Part shown: positions 7,592 through 15,651 of the stretch, in pieces | How positions within the stretch are numbered: the stretch's first letter is position 1 | Layout: each line of letters opens with the position of its first letter | Assembly: GCA_040219275.1 (NCBI GenBank) | Contig: JAVJSU010000084.1 | Location: 1-35,250, forward strand | Origin: JAVJSU01 sp040219275 | GTDB lineage: Bacteria > Chloroflexota > Anaerolineae > Aggregatilineales > Phototrophicaceae | Reading direction: 5' to 3' | DNA length: 35,250 nucleotides | The notes under the pieces: generated by a model | The model's database searches: none | Told to the model about the DNA's origin: nothing | What the model saw: the letters and a program-made list of their open reading frames with translations, nothing else | Program-made: the position numbers and the translations under genes

Positions 7592-8293
7592 TTGGACTCG
7601 TCACTGACCATAATGACCTATAACATCGGTAACGGACTCGCCAATCCTGCACAGTTGACGTGGATGTTGGAGAATTCGCCAGCTGATATTGTGGGGCTAC
7701 AGGAAGTTACTGAGGCGCAAGCTGATGCAATGGAAAAGAGCTTATCGGAAAAATATCCGCATCAGGTTATTTTCGGCAACGGTATTCCGGGCAAGGGGTT
7801 GTTAAGCAAATTCCCGATTATTAGCCATGAGCATCTTCAATTTCATGATGCCCGCCCTGATTTGCACGTCACGCTGGATGTTGAAGGCGAACCGCTGACT
7901 GCAATCGTCGCGCATCCCTGCCCACCACGATTACGCTATATGAGCTATGATTTTCTACCATCGACACAGGCGCAATTTGATTGCCTTTTCGATCTCTGTT
8001 CCAGCGATACGCCGACGATTTTACTTGGTGATTTTAATATGATCGAACGGCACGCTTTTTATAACCGTTTCGCAAAACTAGGGTTGATTGATGCCTTTCG
8101 GAGTGTGAGCAACGCCCGCGGCTATACGATTCCACAGCGCGTTGGGGGCATCCGCACGGTTCCGTTTTTGCGGATTGATTATATCTGGCATACGCCACAC
8201 TTTAAGGCAGTCGAAGCGTGGGTGGGGCAGGATGCCGGTTCAGATCATCTGCCTGTAGTGGCAAAACTAGAATGGTCTAAGCAAAATGAATAA
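7592..8293 (+). CDS. Endonuclease/exonuclease/phosphatase (EEP) family protein, YbhP-like
   Basis: A 233-residue protein of the EEP superfamily, Mg-dependent phosphodiesterases acting on nucleic acids or phospholipids. Seen motifs are MTYNIGNG near residue 8 (Asn), GLQEVTEAQ near residue 35 (metal-binding Glu), LGDFNMIER near residue 146 (catalytic Asp and Asn), YIWHTP near 200, and a terminal GSDHLPV near residue 216 (catalytic His). The core is complete. The start is TTG at 7592, 6 bases after GAGGT; an internal ATG at 7613 would cut into the first strand. No signal peptide. The cardiolipin synthase gene begins 36 bases downstream on the same strand, as in the Escherichia coli ybhP-clsB (ybhO) pair, so a role in phospholipid metabolism is the best guess. 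The substrate is not proven for either family member. Confidence 0.85.
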   Translation: MDSSLTIMTYNIGNGLANPAQLTWMLENSPADIVGLQEVTEAQADAMEKSLSEKYPHQVIFGNGIPGKGLLSKFPIISHEHLQFHDARPDLHVTLDVEGEPLTAIVAHPCPPRLRYMSYDFLPSTQAQFDCLFDLCSSDTPTILLGDFNMIERHAFYNRFAKLGLIDAFRSVSNARGYTIPQRVGGIRTVPFLRIDYIWHTPHFKAVEAWVGQDAGSDHLPVVAKLEWSKQNE

Positions 8294-8329
8294 CTATTTA
8301 TCAACCGTATTCACGCATCAGGAGACTCT

Positions 8330-9775
8330 ATGAATGCACCTATTTTAATCGCGCTGTATTCATCATATGTCATTGTCTCCGCACTCTTCCTTATTCTTGA
8401 AAATCGCAATCCACAGACCACATTCGCATGGCTATTGCTGTTTATGCTTGCTCCGGGGATCGGGTTGGTCGTCTATTATTTCTTCGGCAGAGGCTATCAT
8501 GCCTTCGATAAGCAAAAAGAACTGATGCAGGAGAAAATTGGTAGCGATCTGCTGGAAGATTTGAACTTTCTGATTGAACGGCAGAGTGTGCTCATCGAGC
8601 GCATCGCCAAAGAAAAGCCAGCATCGTACAAGAAGAAGTTACTGCGCTTAGGCAGAAACAACGCCTCTTCTATCTTAACCACCCATAATGACGTAGAGAT
8701 TCTGCAAAACGCCGAGGAAAAATATCCCCGTTTGTTGCAGGATATACGCGAAGCTCAACATCACATCCATCTCAATTATTATATCTGGACGGAAGATGAG
8801 TTTACGCAAACGGTCAAAGCGGCACTCATCGAACGCGCTCAGGCAGGGGTAGAAGTCCGGTGTTTATATGATGCCTATGGTGGCAGTATGAGCAATGGCT
8901 ATCTACAAGAATTGCGCGATGGCGGGGTGGAGATTCATACCTATCTGGAATATCGAAATCTCACGCGTATTCACACTTTCAATTATCGGAGTCATCGTAA
9001 ACTCGCCGTGTTTGACGGGCGCATCGGCTATATTGGCGGGCTGAATCTGGATAAAGATCAAATCGACGGGGGCAAATATTTTGACTCGTGGCGCGATACC
9101 CATTTACGCATCACGGGCGAGGCAACGCTAGCATTACAGGCGAACTTCGCCGTAAGTTGGTTTAATACCACCGAAGAGCGCATCGCCTCCGCTGAGTATT
9201 TCCCTGAGATCAAAACGCAACATTTCACACCGGTACAGATCACTATGTCCGGTCCTGATTCAAGTTGGCGGGCGATCCAACAACTCTACTTTTATATGAT
9301 TATGGCGGCAGAGGAAAAAATTTATCTGCAATCGCCATTTTTCATACCGGATACCAGCATATTAGAGGCGCTCAAAGCGGCGGCACTGGCTGGAGTCGAG
9401 GTCAAAATGATGTTCACGCCGAGAGGCACATCGTACACGATTCCCTATTGGGCGGCGAATACCTATTTTGCGGAAGTCGCCAAAGCAGGCGTGAAGATTT
9501 ACCTGTATCAAGCGGGCTATTTTCACCCCAAAACGCTCAATATTGATAACACGGTCTGCACCATCGGCACGGCAAACATGGACATCCGTAGCTTTACGCT
9601 CAATTACGAAGCCAACGCCGTCATTTATGATGAAGCTATCGCAAAAGAACTCGAACAGGATTTCCTGAACGATCTGGAACATTGCACGGAATGGTCATTA
9701 GACGAATACAAAAAGCGCAATGTATTGTCTCGCCTACGAGATTCGGTGTGCCGTCTGGCATCGCCGTTGTTATAA
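8330..9775 (+). CDS. cls: Cardiolipin synthase (phospholipase-D family)
   Basis: A 481-residue membrane-anchored phosphatidyltransferase that makes cardiolipin, normally by joining two phosphatidylglycerols. The N-terminus has two hydrophobic helices (about residues 3-22 and 32-52, the PLDc_N region with WLLLFMLAPGIGLVVYYFFGR). Two HKD motifs follow: H222-K224-D229 in HRKLAVFDGRIGYIGG, and H399-K401-D406 in HPKTLNIDNTVCTIGTAN. Length and architecture match bacterial ClsA. AGGAGA lies about 6 bases before the ATG. It sits directly after the EEP gene and is probably co-transcribed with it. No defect seen. Confidence 0.93.
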   Translation: MNAPILIALYSSYVIVSALFLILENRNPQTTFAWLLLFMLAPGIGLVVYYFFGRGYHAFDKQKELMQEKIGSDLLEDLNFLIERQSVLIERIAKEKPASYKKKLLRLGRNNASSILTTHNDVEILQNAEEKYPRLLQDIREAQHHIHLNYYIWTEDEFTQTVKAALIERAQAGVEVRCLYDAYGGSMSNGYLQELRDGGVEIHTYLEYRNLTRIHTFNYRSHRKLAVFDGRIGYIGGLNLDKDQIDGGKYFDSWRDTHLRITGEATLALQANFAVSWFNTTEERIASAEYFPEIKTQHFTPVQITMSGPDSSWRAIQQLYFYMIMAAEEKIYLQSPFFIPDTSILEALKAAALAGVEVKMMFTPRGTSYTIPYWAANTYFAEVAKAGVKIYLYQAGYFHPKTLNIDNTVCTIGTANMDIRSFTLNYEANAVIYDEAIAKELEQDFLNDLEHCTEWSLDEYKKRNVLSRLRDSVCRLASPLL

Positions 9776-9845
9776 CACCACATTAACCAGCGCCATCTGT
9801 TAAAATACATCCCATGACGATTATCAAGTTAGGTGAGCACACGTT

Positions 9846-12779
9846 ATGAAGTTGACATTTTTGGGCGGCGCTGATGAAGTTGGTGCGAGTAGTACGCTGA
9901 TCGAAATGGGTGGTAAGACTTTGCTGGTGGATGTGGGGATTCGTATTTCTCCGCGCACGAGCAGGGGCATTCAGAACGATCAACTGCCACATTTGCACCC
10001 GATCAGTGAGAAGGGCGGACCGGATTATATCCTCGTGACGCACGCCCACACCGATCATACCGGGGCGTTGCCGTTGGTCGTGGAGCAATATCCGCATGTG
10101 CCGGTCATCGCTACCCGCCCGACGGTTGATCTTGTGCGTGTGCTACAGGCAGATGCCCAGCGCATTATGAAAAGTCGGCAGGACGAAGAAGGCGAATTGC
10201 CCCTGTTTGACGACATCGCCGTGCAACGCTTGATGGATGCCTTTCAGCTGGTGGAATTTAATCAGCCGATACGTCTGGGCGATGGCTTACAGGTGACTTA
10301 TCAACCATCGGGGCATATCGCTGGCGCGGGATCGCTGATTCTGGAAAGCGGCGAAGGCACGCTGGTGATGTCCGGCGATCTCTCCATGAACGATCAACGC
10401 GCCGTCGTCAGCGCGGAAAAACCACGAATCAAAGCGGACGCGCTGGTGCTGGAAAGTACCTACGGTGGCAGGCAACACGCCAATCGTAAAGCCGAAGAAC
10501 TGCGCCTGATCGAAACCCTTAAAGCCGTGACCGAGCGCGGCGGCAAGGCACTGATTCCGGCGTTTGCGTTGGGTCGTGCTCAGGAAGTGATTCAAATTAT
10601 CCTCGCCTATCGTGACCAATTTGATGCACCGGTGTATGTGGATGGTATGGTGCGCTCGGTCTGCAATGCCTATCATACCTTCTCTGATTTATTGCCGAAA
10701 GCATCGGTCAGGGCGGCGGGGGATGACCACCTTTTCTTCCGTAATAAGATCAAGCCGATAAAAAATAACGCGCATCGGCAGGAAGTCGCCGAGAGCGATA
10801 CCCCGCTGGTGGTTGTGGCGAGTAGTGGGATGCTTACAGGTGGGGCATCGGTGGCATATGCCAGAGCCTTCGCCGGAGATGAGCGAAATGCTATTTTCCT
10901 GACGGGTTATCAGGATGAAGAATCACCGGGGCGATTCTTACAACGGATGCTCCGCGAACGTGAAAATAACGGGGAAGTCGCGTGGAAGCTAGACGGCAAA
11001 ACCGTGACTCTGCGTTGCGAACTCGGCACGTATGCGCTTTCTGCCCATGCCGATGAAGGGGAATTGGTCAGCATCGCGGAAGCCTACGATGCGCAGGAAA
11101 TTATGCTCGTGCATGGCGATCCTTCCGCACGGCATAGCCTCGCCACCCGTTTGCGTCAGCGTGGACGGCGTGTGCTGTTGCCGAAAATCGCCGAGGAGCA
11201 GACGTTTTCGTTTGCCAAACGTCCGTGGGCAATCGGGCGAGTCAATAGTGGTAGCCAGACGGTTGAACTCAGCCCGCGCACACTCTGGGAGCAACTCAAA
11301 GATCAAGCAGGGAGTTTTTTCAGCGCACAGGAAATCGCCCAGATGTGGTGGGGCGATACCAAACGTGCCGACGAAGCCCGCAACGCACTTGAACGCGACG
11401 GGGTGTATTTCGCGGCGGATTGGCGCAACAAAAGCACCTTTCAAGTACGATCAGATGCACAGGTTGCCCGCACGCAACGTCAACACGCGATTATGCTGGC
11501 AAATCCTGACATTGTGAATAAGCTCATCGTTATGCGAAATAGCAACAATCAGCCACGCCTCGCTGTTGTACGGAGCGCGAGCATTGATTCTTTTGAAGCG
11601 GATGTTTCTGGCTCAAAGGGACGGCAATTCCCTGCGGATTCTTTACTGTGGGTGATTGGTGATTGGGACGGCTATCAGAAGGAAGAGATCAAGGGCGTTC
11701 GCACGCAGATGCGCGAATTGCAGAAAAAAGCGCAGGCGTATCAGGATATTTTGATGCCTTATAGCACACGTCAGAGCATCGTCGACGCGGAAAAGCCCGT
11801 GATGCCGGAAGATTTATTGCCCGATCCCTTGCCCGATGAACTGACTCCACAGGAAGCATTAGTCGGTGCGGTGCTGGCATTAGCGCGTGACGGCGCAACG
11901 CTAGTGCAAGAGGGTTTGATGCCCCAACGCGCCCGTAAGTCCGAGCCAGTGGAGCAAAACGAAGCGCGAGAAGCGGCATTCGGGGCATTCCCGCCGGAAG
12001 CGCGGTTGCGTAAAGTGGGTATGGAGATTCACCGCAAACGCCTGACGCTCACGTTTGACTTTCCAGAAACCGCCGCCCGCATTTATTCAGATGAGATCGA
12101 AAAAGTCGCCGAGCAAACCAACTGGGATGTGCATATCAAACAGGGCGTGAATCAACAGGCACTCGGCGAAGCGGCTGAAGAGCTTTTGCCGGAAGGCGGC
12201 TTTATCGTCAAAGGTCCTTCATTTTATATGGATCGGCAAGAAGTGGGCGTTGATGTGGATGGCGTGAAGGACATCGACAGCTATCGCCGCGCCTTTCTTG
12301 AACTGACAGGCTATCGTCTGATTGTGAACTCGGCAGGGGAGGCGGGAACTGTGGGCGCATCTGTCGCCGCCGCGCCCACAACCACGAAGACCCAGATGGA
12401 GATCAACGCCGCCTATGGGGTGATCCGTGCCGCACTAGAACCGTTTGGCTTATACAAAACCAGCCTCAAGCAGAATCAAATTGTGCTGACGTTTATTTCT
12501 CCGCAGGTGGGGGAACGTTACACGACGATTATCCATGATTTAGCGCAGGAAACAGGCTATACACTTGCTATTCATCCGCACCCGAACCAGCAACAGATTC
12601 TGCAAGTGGTGAATAAGCTCATCCGTGAAGCAGGGTGGAGTGTGCGTAAAGGTCCGGGCATTCATGTCGACCGTGCAGAAGTGAGCGTAAAACTTGCCGA
12701 TGAAATTGAAATCTCGAGTCAAGAGAAAGTGCAAGTCGCTGTAGAAGATCAAACAGGTTATCGGCTTGTTCTCGGCTAA
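9846..12779 (+). CDS. Metallo-beta-lactamase / beta-CASP RNase with duplicated C-terminal module
   Basis: A 977-residue cytoplasmic protein. Residues 1-460 form a metallo-beta-lactamase plus beta-CASP ribonuclease core of the CPSF73/RNase J type. The metal site is visible as H66-H68-D70-H71 (THAHTDH), H157 (SGHIAGAGS) and D178 (MSGDLS). Beta-CASP features include VLESTYGGR near 200 and the late SAHAD histidine H401, followed by LVHGD. Processing or decay of RNA is the likely job. The other 500 residues are not part of the standard enzyme. About 719-829 and 857-977 look like two copies of one module, each carrying a (V/R)KGPxxxxDRxEVxV stretch and ending TGYRL(I/V)(V/L). A linker of about 480-700 precedes them. 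AGGTGA lies 9-10 bases before the ATG. The C-terminal copies may bind RNA or a partner, by analogy with accessory domains of this superfamily. Confidence 0.85.
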   Translation: MKLTFLGGADEVGASSTLIEMGGKTLLVDVGIRISPRTSRGIQNDQLPHLHPISEKGGPDYILVTHAHTDHTGALPLVVEQYPHVPVIATRPTVDLVRVLQADAQRIMKSRQDEEGELPLFDDIAVQRLMDAFQLVEFNQPIRLGDGLQVTYQPSGHIAGAGSLILESGEGTLVMSGDLSMNDQRAVVSAEKPRIKADALVLESTYGGRQHANRKAEELRLIETLKAVTERGGKALIPAFALGRAQEVIQIILAYRDQFDAPVYVDGMVRSVCNAYHTFSDLLPKASVRAAGDDHLFFRNKIKPIKNNAHRQEVAESDTPLVVVASSGMLTGGASVAYARAFAGDERNAIFLTGYQDEESPGRFLQRMLRERENNGEVAWKLDGKTVTLRCELGTYALSAHADEGELVSIAEAYDAQEIMLVHGDPSARHSLATRLRQRGRRVLLPKIAEEQTFSFAKRPWAIGRVNSGSQTVELSPRTLWEQLKDQAGSFFSAQEIAQMWWGDTKRADEARNALERDGVYFAADWRNKSTFQVRSDAQVARTQRQHAIMLANPDIVNKLIVMRNSNNQPRLAVVRSASIDSFEADVSGSKGRQFPADSLLWVIGDWDGYQKEEIKGVRTQMRELQKKAQAYQDILMPYSTRQSIVDAEKPVMPEDLLPDPLPDELTPQEALVGAVLALARDGATLVQEGLMPQRARKSEPVEQNEAREAAFGAFPPEARLRKVGMEIHRKRLTLTFDFPETAARIYSDEIEKVAEQTNWDVHIKQGVNQQALGEAAEELLPEGGFIVKGPSFYMDRQEVGVDVDGVKDIDSYRRAFLELTGYRLIVNSAGEAGTVGASVAAAPTTTKTQMEINAAYGVIRAALEPFGLYKTSLKQNQIVLTFISPQVGERYTTIIHDLAQETGYTLAIHPHPNQQQILQVVNKLIREAGWSVRKGPGIHVDRAEVSVKLADEIEISSQEKVQVAVEDQTGYRLVLG

Positions 12780-12833
12780 TCTGTGCTAAAATGACAATTG
12801 GATTATGAAGATTTGGTTTTCGTAAAGTCATTT

Positions 12834-12862
12834 TTGGATGGTGATGTTCTGCCCTATATAGG
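12834..12862 (+). promoter_or_regulatory. Candidate promoter for the small-ORF unit
   Basis: TTGGAT (12834-12839), a 17-base spacer and TATAGG (12857-12862) resemble a sigma-70-type -35/-10 pair. It stands 40 bases before the first tiny ORF and 169 bases before the 48-residue ORF. The -10 match is moderate. Confidence 0.35.
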
Positions 12863-12901
12863 TAAAAACATTTATATTTCGTAATATTTTAGGGCATTTG
12901 G

Positions 12902-12990
12902 ATGGAATTCAGTTTGAAAAAGGTAAATAATACTAAAGAACTATTGGAGATATGAAGAAAGTAACTTATTATTGTGAAGAAGGTAAATAA
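12902..12990 (+). other. Two overlapping tiny ORFs (possible leader peptides)
   Basis: ATG at 12902 opens a 17-residue ORF (MEFSLKKVNNTKELLEI). Its TGA overlaps the ATG (12952) of a 12-residue ORF (MKKVTYYCEEGK). GGAG lies only 2 bases before the second ATG, and no clear ribosome site precedes the first. They could be leader peptides for the 48-residue ORF downstream, or chance. The main support is the ATGA overlap and the position between a candidate promoter and a terminator. Confidence 0.2.
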
Positions 12991-12992
12991 TA
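12915..12992 (+). repeat. 18-bp direct repeat, 60-bp period
   Basis: TGAAAAAGGTAAATAATA (12915-12932) and TGAAGAAGGTAAATAATA (12975-12992) differ at one base and are spaced by exactly 60. Each overlaps one of the tiny ORFs, in a different phase, so the repeat is not conserved protein coding. It might be a protein- or RNA-binding element. Confidence 0.5.
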
Positions 12993-13030
12993 AGTCGTAA
13001 ATTATTTCAGTTACTGTAAGGATCCAACTC

Positions 13031-13177
13031 ATGGAAGTTATCCTAAACATTCTGGCAATCTGGTTTATCTCATCAATTCCTATAAGTTTGATTGTTGGAA
13101 AATATTTAGCGAGTAACCCATCCAACACCCAAATTTTGGTGATGGAAACCGCAGTTCACATGGCGGACGCATCCTAA
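13031..13177 (+). CDS. Small single-span membrane peptide, unknown function
   Basis: A 48-residue ORF. Residues about 3-25 are strongly hydrophobic (LNILAIWFISSIPISLIVG), followed by KYLASNPSNTQ and a short tail ending MADAS. This is the profile of a one-pass membrane peptide or a small signal-anchor protein. AAGGA lies 8 bases before the ATG, and a Rho-independent terminator begins 31 bases after the stop, which supports an expressed unit. No family is recognised. A secreted or toxic peptide is possible but not shown, and no partner RNA or antitoxin is visible. The downstream-facing gene on the other strand is the sphingomyelinase-like protein. Confidence 0.5.
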   Translation: MEVILNILAIWFISSIPISLIVGKYLASNPSNTQILVMETAVHMADAS

Positions 13178-13208
13178 TTTAAATACCTTTTTATGAGACA
13201 TTTAATGA

Positions 13209-13235
13209 AGCGCGGTCACTCAGATCGCGCTTTTT
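13209..13235 (+). terminator. Rho-independent terminator after the small peptide
   Basis: AGCGCGGT (13209-13216) pairs with ATCGCGCT (13224-13231) over a 7-base loop, and TTTTT follows directly. The T tract is on the plus strand, so it serves the small-ORF unit. The stop codon of the opposite gene (13216-13218) lies inside it. Confidence 0.75.
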
Positions 13236-14370
13236 CATTCTCCAAAGATGACAAAAAATATTTCAACCCATCGGTTTCTTGAGGAACATCCACCTGTGCC
13301 AATCTTCTACGGATGAGCATGTGAAACAACGCCCCGATAAACAGCAAAATTCGCGTCCTTCTTCCCGACACGCGCCCAAAGAGAACCGCGCCAATCAGTA
13401 CACGTACACTCATTTGATAGCGTGCCTTCGCGTCATATTGGCGGTGGGGTAGTCTTTGCAATTCTGTGACCAATGCCTGCCGAAAATCCGCATGAACCAA
13501 TTCAATTGCGTTTTCGTCAACAGCTTTAGTTTTGATTGTTCCCGTTTTAGGAGTGATTTCTAATGTGACCGTCACGCCGTAATGATCGGAATAGGCGATG
13601 CGCTTACCGGTATACGGCACATATTGCAAAGTAATTTCTGCCATTTTAGGCATGACTGCATATGATGTGCCATCACGCACGAAGATATAATCCAGACGTT
13701 GATCGGGGTCGTTGGCATGATACGGATTATCAGAGGCGAGGGTGATGCCCGCATCGTTCGGATGGAGCAGGGCGTAGCAATCTGTTAGATTAGCCAGAGT
13801 CGTTATGAGTTGATGATTGGGTTGATCGGGACGCATATTAAAATCGCCTGTCAGAATCACCGGATTGTCGATGGTGTGGGTGGCGATAAATTGGCTAATT
13901 TCATAATGCTGTGTACGGCGATGGGCGCGAAATTCGTCTTTTTCGTCCGGCTGATATTGCGCGATGGTGTGGGTGTTATAGACATCGACGATACCTGCAG
14001 GCGTTCTAATTCGCGCCAGACCGATGCCTTTACCCGCGATATAATCCCCATAATAGACTCGATCCGCCCGCCCGCGCACCTCAAATTGCTTGAATTGTGT
14101 TTCGATAATCGGAAAGATCGACAGGACGAGCAAACCGCTCCCTACGCCCCGTGATGCAAAATAGGCGCTGTAAATATAGCCCTGCTTGCGGGCTTCCTCA
14201 ACGACAAACGCACGATCTGAGGCTTGCCAGACTTCTTGCAAACACAGAATATCTTCCTTGCGGTGTTCAAACGTGGCACACAACGCCCGCAACCTCAAAT
14301 TCTGATCCCGCGAGAACCAGATGCCCCAGATATTCAGGGTCAAGATGTTTAAAGTCAGTGATTCAAGCAT
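13216..14370 (-). CDS. EEP-family phosphodiesterase, neutral-sphingomyelinase-like
   Basis: A 384-residue protein of the EEP superfamily, closer to neutral sphingomyelinases and similar lipid phosphodiesterases than to the YbhP-like protein at 7592. Motifs are LTLNIWGIW near residues 10-18, CLQEVWQ near 43-49 (metal-binding Glu), GDFNMRPDQPNH near 172-183, and SDHYGVTV near 262 (catalytic His). Residues about 270-384 are an extra segment containing one or two hydrophobic stretches (VLIGAVLFG, ILLFIGALFHMLI), suggesting membrane attachment by the C-terminus. No signal peptide is present. The ATG at 14370 is preferred to the TTG one codon earlier; only GGGAA precedes it. It may act on membrane phospholipids; substrate unproven. 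Confidence 0.78.
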   Translation of the reverse strand: MLESLTLNILTLNIWGIWFSRDQNLRLRALCATFEHRKEDILCLQEVWQASDRAFVVEEARKQGYIYSAYFASRGVGSGLLVLSIFPIIETQFKQFEVRGRADRVYYGDYIAGKGIGLARIRTPAGIVDVYNTHTIAQYQPDEKDEFRAHRRTQHYEISQFIATHTIDNPVILTGDFNMRPDQPNHQLITTLANLTDCYALLHPNDAGITLASDNPYHANDPDQRLDYIFVRDGTSYAVMPKMAEITLQYVPYTGKRIAYSDHYGVTVTLEITPKTGTIKTKAVDENAIELVHADFRQALVTELQRLPHRQYDAKARYQMSVRVLIGAVLFGRVSGRRTRILLFIGALFHMLIRRRLAQVDVPQETDGLKYFLSSLENEKARSE

Positions 14371-14489
14371 CAATTTCCCAATAATTACTCATGAGCCGTT
14401 GCAAGAGTGTAATTCTTGCATAGACAGCGGTCAAGCACGGCTACCGCATCATAATGCAAATCCATTCCAACAAAATTTCCACGAAATCG

Positions 14490-14517
14490 TTGACAAACTC
14501 ATTTTTTACGTTATGCT
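14490..14517 (+). promoter_or_regulatory. Sigma-70-type promoter of the LacI/sugar-ABC operon
   Basis: A perfect TTGACA (14490-14495), a 16-base spacer and TATGCT (14512-14517). Transcription would begin near 14524, directly at the operator. It lies 60 bases before the regulator start and is the only good promoter seen before the operon. Confidence 0.7.
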
Positions 14518-14525
14518 TAAAGAAT

Positions 14526-14545
14526 ATAGTTAAACGCTTAACTAT
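14526..14545. promoter_or_regulatory. LacI/GalR-type operator
   Basis: ATAGTTAAACGCTTAACTAT is a 20-bp palindrome, symmetric except in its two central base-pair steps, with the central CG flanked by A/T-rich arms that is typical of LacI-family operators. It starts a few bases after the predicted transcription start, where bound repressor would block initiation. The LacI gene starts 32 bases later, so autorepression and repression of the whole operon are likely. Confidence 0.7.
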
Positions 14546-14577
14546 TTGCTTTATACGAATAAAGACTTAAATTTTTT

Positions 14578-15588
14578 ATGCCAAACTTACAAGATGTTGC
14601 CAAAAAAGCGGGTGTGTCTACCGCTACAGTTTCTAAAGTGCTCTCGAACACGCCTTACTTCACTGAAGAAACGCGTGATCGGGTGATGATTGCTGTCCGC
14701 GAACTCGGTTATATGCCGAACCTCGCCGGGCGTGCACTTTCCTCTGGCAAAACCAACATCGTCGCAGTTGTCTTCCCATATATCTACGATCCCATTTTTA
14801 AAGACCCGCTTGTGATGCAAATTCTTGAGGGGATCGAAGCACAATGTACTTCGGAAAAATACAACATCTTGCTGAGTACGCCCCGCGTTTCTGCTGAGGA
14901 AATCGACCCGCATTATATTCAATTGATTCAGAGCGGGTACATTGACGGACTGATTGCCATTGATAACGTGCCGATCAACTCGGTTGCTGTACCAGCAATT
15001 GAGCGGAACATCCCCACGGTTATCATTGGTTACACGGACGAGCAATACTCTGTGCGCAGTGATGATCTGGGCGGCGCGAAGCTCCTTATGCAACATATTC
15101 TGGAACTAGGTCACCGCAACATCGGCATTATTACCGTCCCGCAGGATACCAACTTCGCTTTAAACCAGCGAATGGTCGGCATACAACAAGTCGCTGAAGA
15201 AGCTGGCATGTGTTTTACTGACATTCCCGTCTCTTATGGCAATTATTCAACCAGTAGTGGCGTAAAAGCCGCGAAAATTTTACTGGAAGACCATCCAAAT
15301 TTAACTGCAATTATCTGCCTGAATGATCGTATGGCAATCGGTGCGATACAACAGGCTTACCAGATGGGGCGACATGTCCCCGACGATTTAACCGTTGTCG
15401 GCTATGACAACATCAGCGCCGCAAGCATGGCATTACCACCGCTAACCACTGTTGATCAACATGCACTAAAACTAGGGCAGGTTGCTTCAAAAATGCTATT
15501 CTCCATTTTTGAAGGCGCTATGCCTGATTCGGTGGTTGTCCCTGCTAATTTAGTGACGCGGGGATCATCCGCATCACTAAATACATAA
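14578..15588 (+). CDS. LacI-family transcriptional regulator
   Basis: A 336-residue repressor with the standard layout. The N-terminal HTH is residues 3-23 (LQDVAKKAGVSTATVSKVLS). The hinge helix region is LAGRALSSGKT near 50-60, whose Leu usually inserts at a central CG of the operator. A periplasmic-binding-protein-type sugar sensor domain fills residues 62-336 (NIVAVVFPYIYDP, LNDRMAIGAIQ, VVGYDNISAASMALPPLTTV). It heads an operon with a sugar binding protein 63 bases downstream and two permeases, so the inducer is probably the imported sugar or a derivative. No strong Shine-Dalgarno sequence precedes the ATG, which would keep repressor levels low. The operator 14526-14545 is its likely target. 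Confidence 0.93.
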   Translation: MPNLQDVAKKAGVSTATVSKVLSNTPYFTEETRDRVMIAVRELGYMPNLAGRALSSGKTNIVAVVFPYIYDPIFKDPLVMQILEGIEAQCTSEKYNILLSTPRVSAEEIDPHYIQLIQSGYIDGLIAIDNVPINSVAVPAIERNIPTVIIGYTDEQYSVRSDDLGGAKLLMQHILELGHRNIGIITVPQDTNFALNQRMVGIQQVAEEAGMCFTDIPVSYGNYSTSSGVKAAKILLEDHPNLTAIICLNDRMAIGAIQQAYQMGRHVPDDLTVVGYDNISAASMALPPLTTVDQHALKLGQVASKMLFSIFEGAMPDSVVVPANLVTRGSSASLNT

Positions 15589-15651
15589 CCTAATTTGTTT
15601 TGGAAGTGGTGACCATTTAGGTTGCCCATATTTTTAAGTGGAGGAAGTTAT

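Noticed and set aside
12889..13128. 79-codon minus-strand ORF in the small-peptide region
   Set aside because: It is low-complexity (repeated Phe, Ile, Leu from AT-rich DNA), has no ribosome site, and lies antisense to a better-supported unit with promoter and terminator.
12902..13177. Toxin-antitoxin (type I-like) system around the 48-residue membrane peptide
   Set aside because: The peptide has the right profile, but I found no antisense promoter or RNA opposite it and no known toxin family match, so only a small membrane peptide is claimed.
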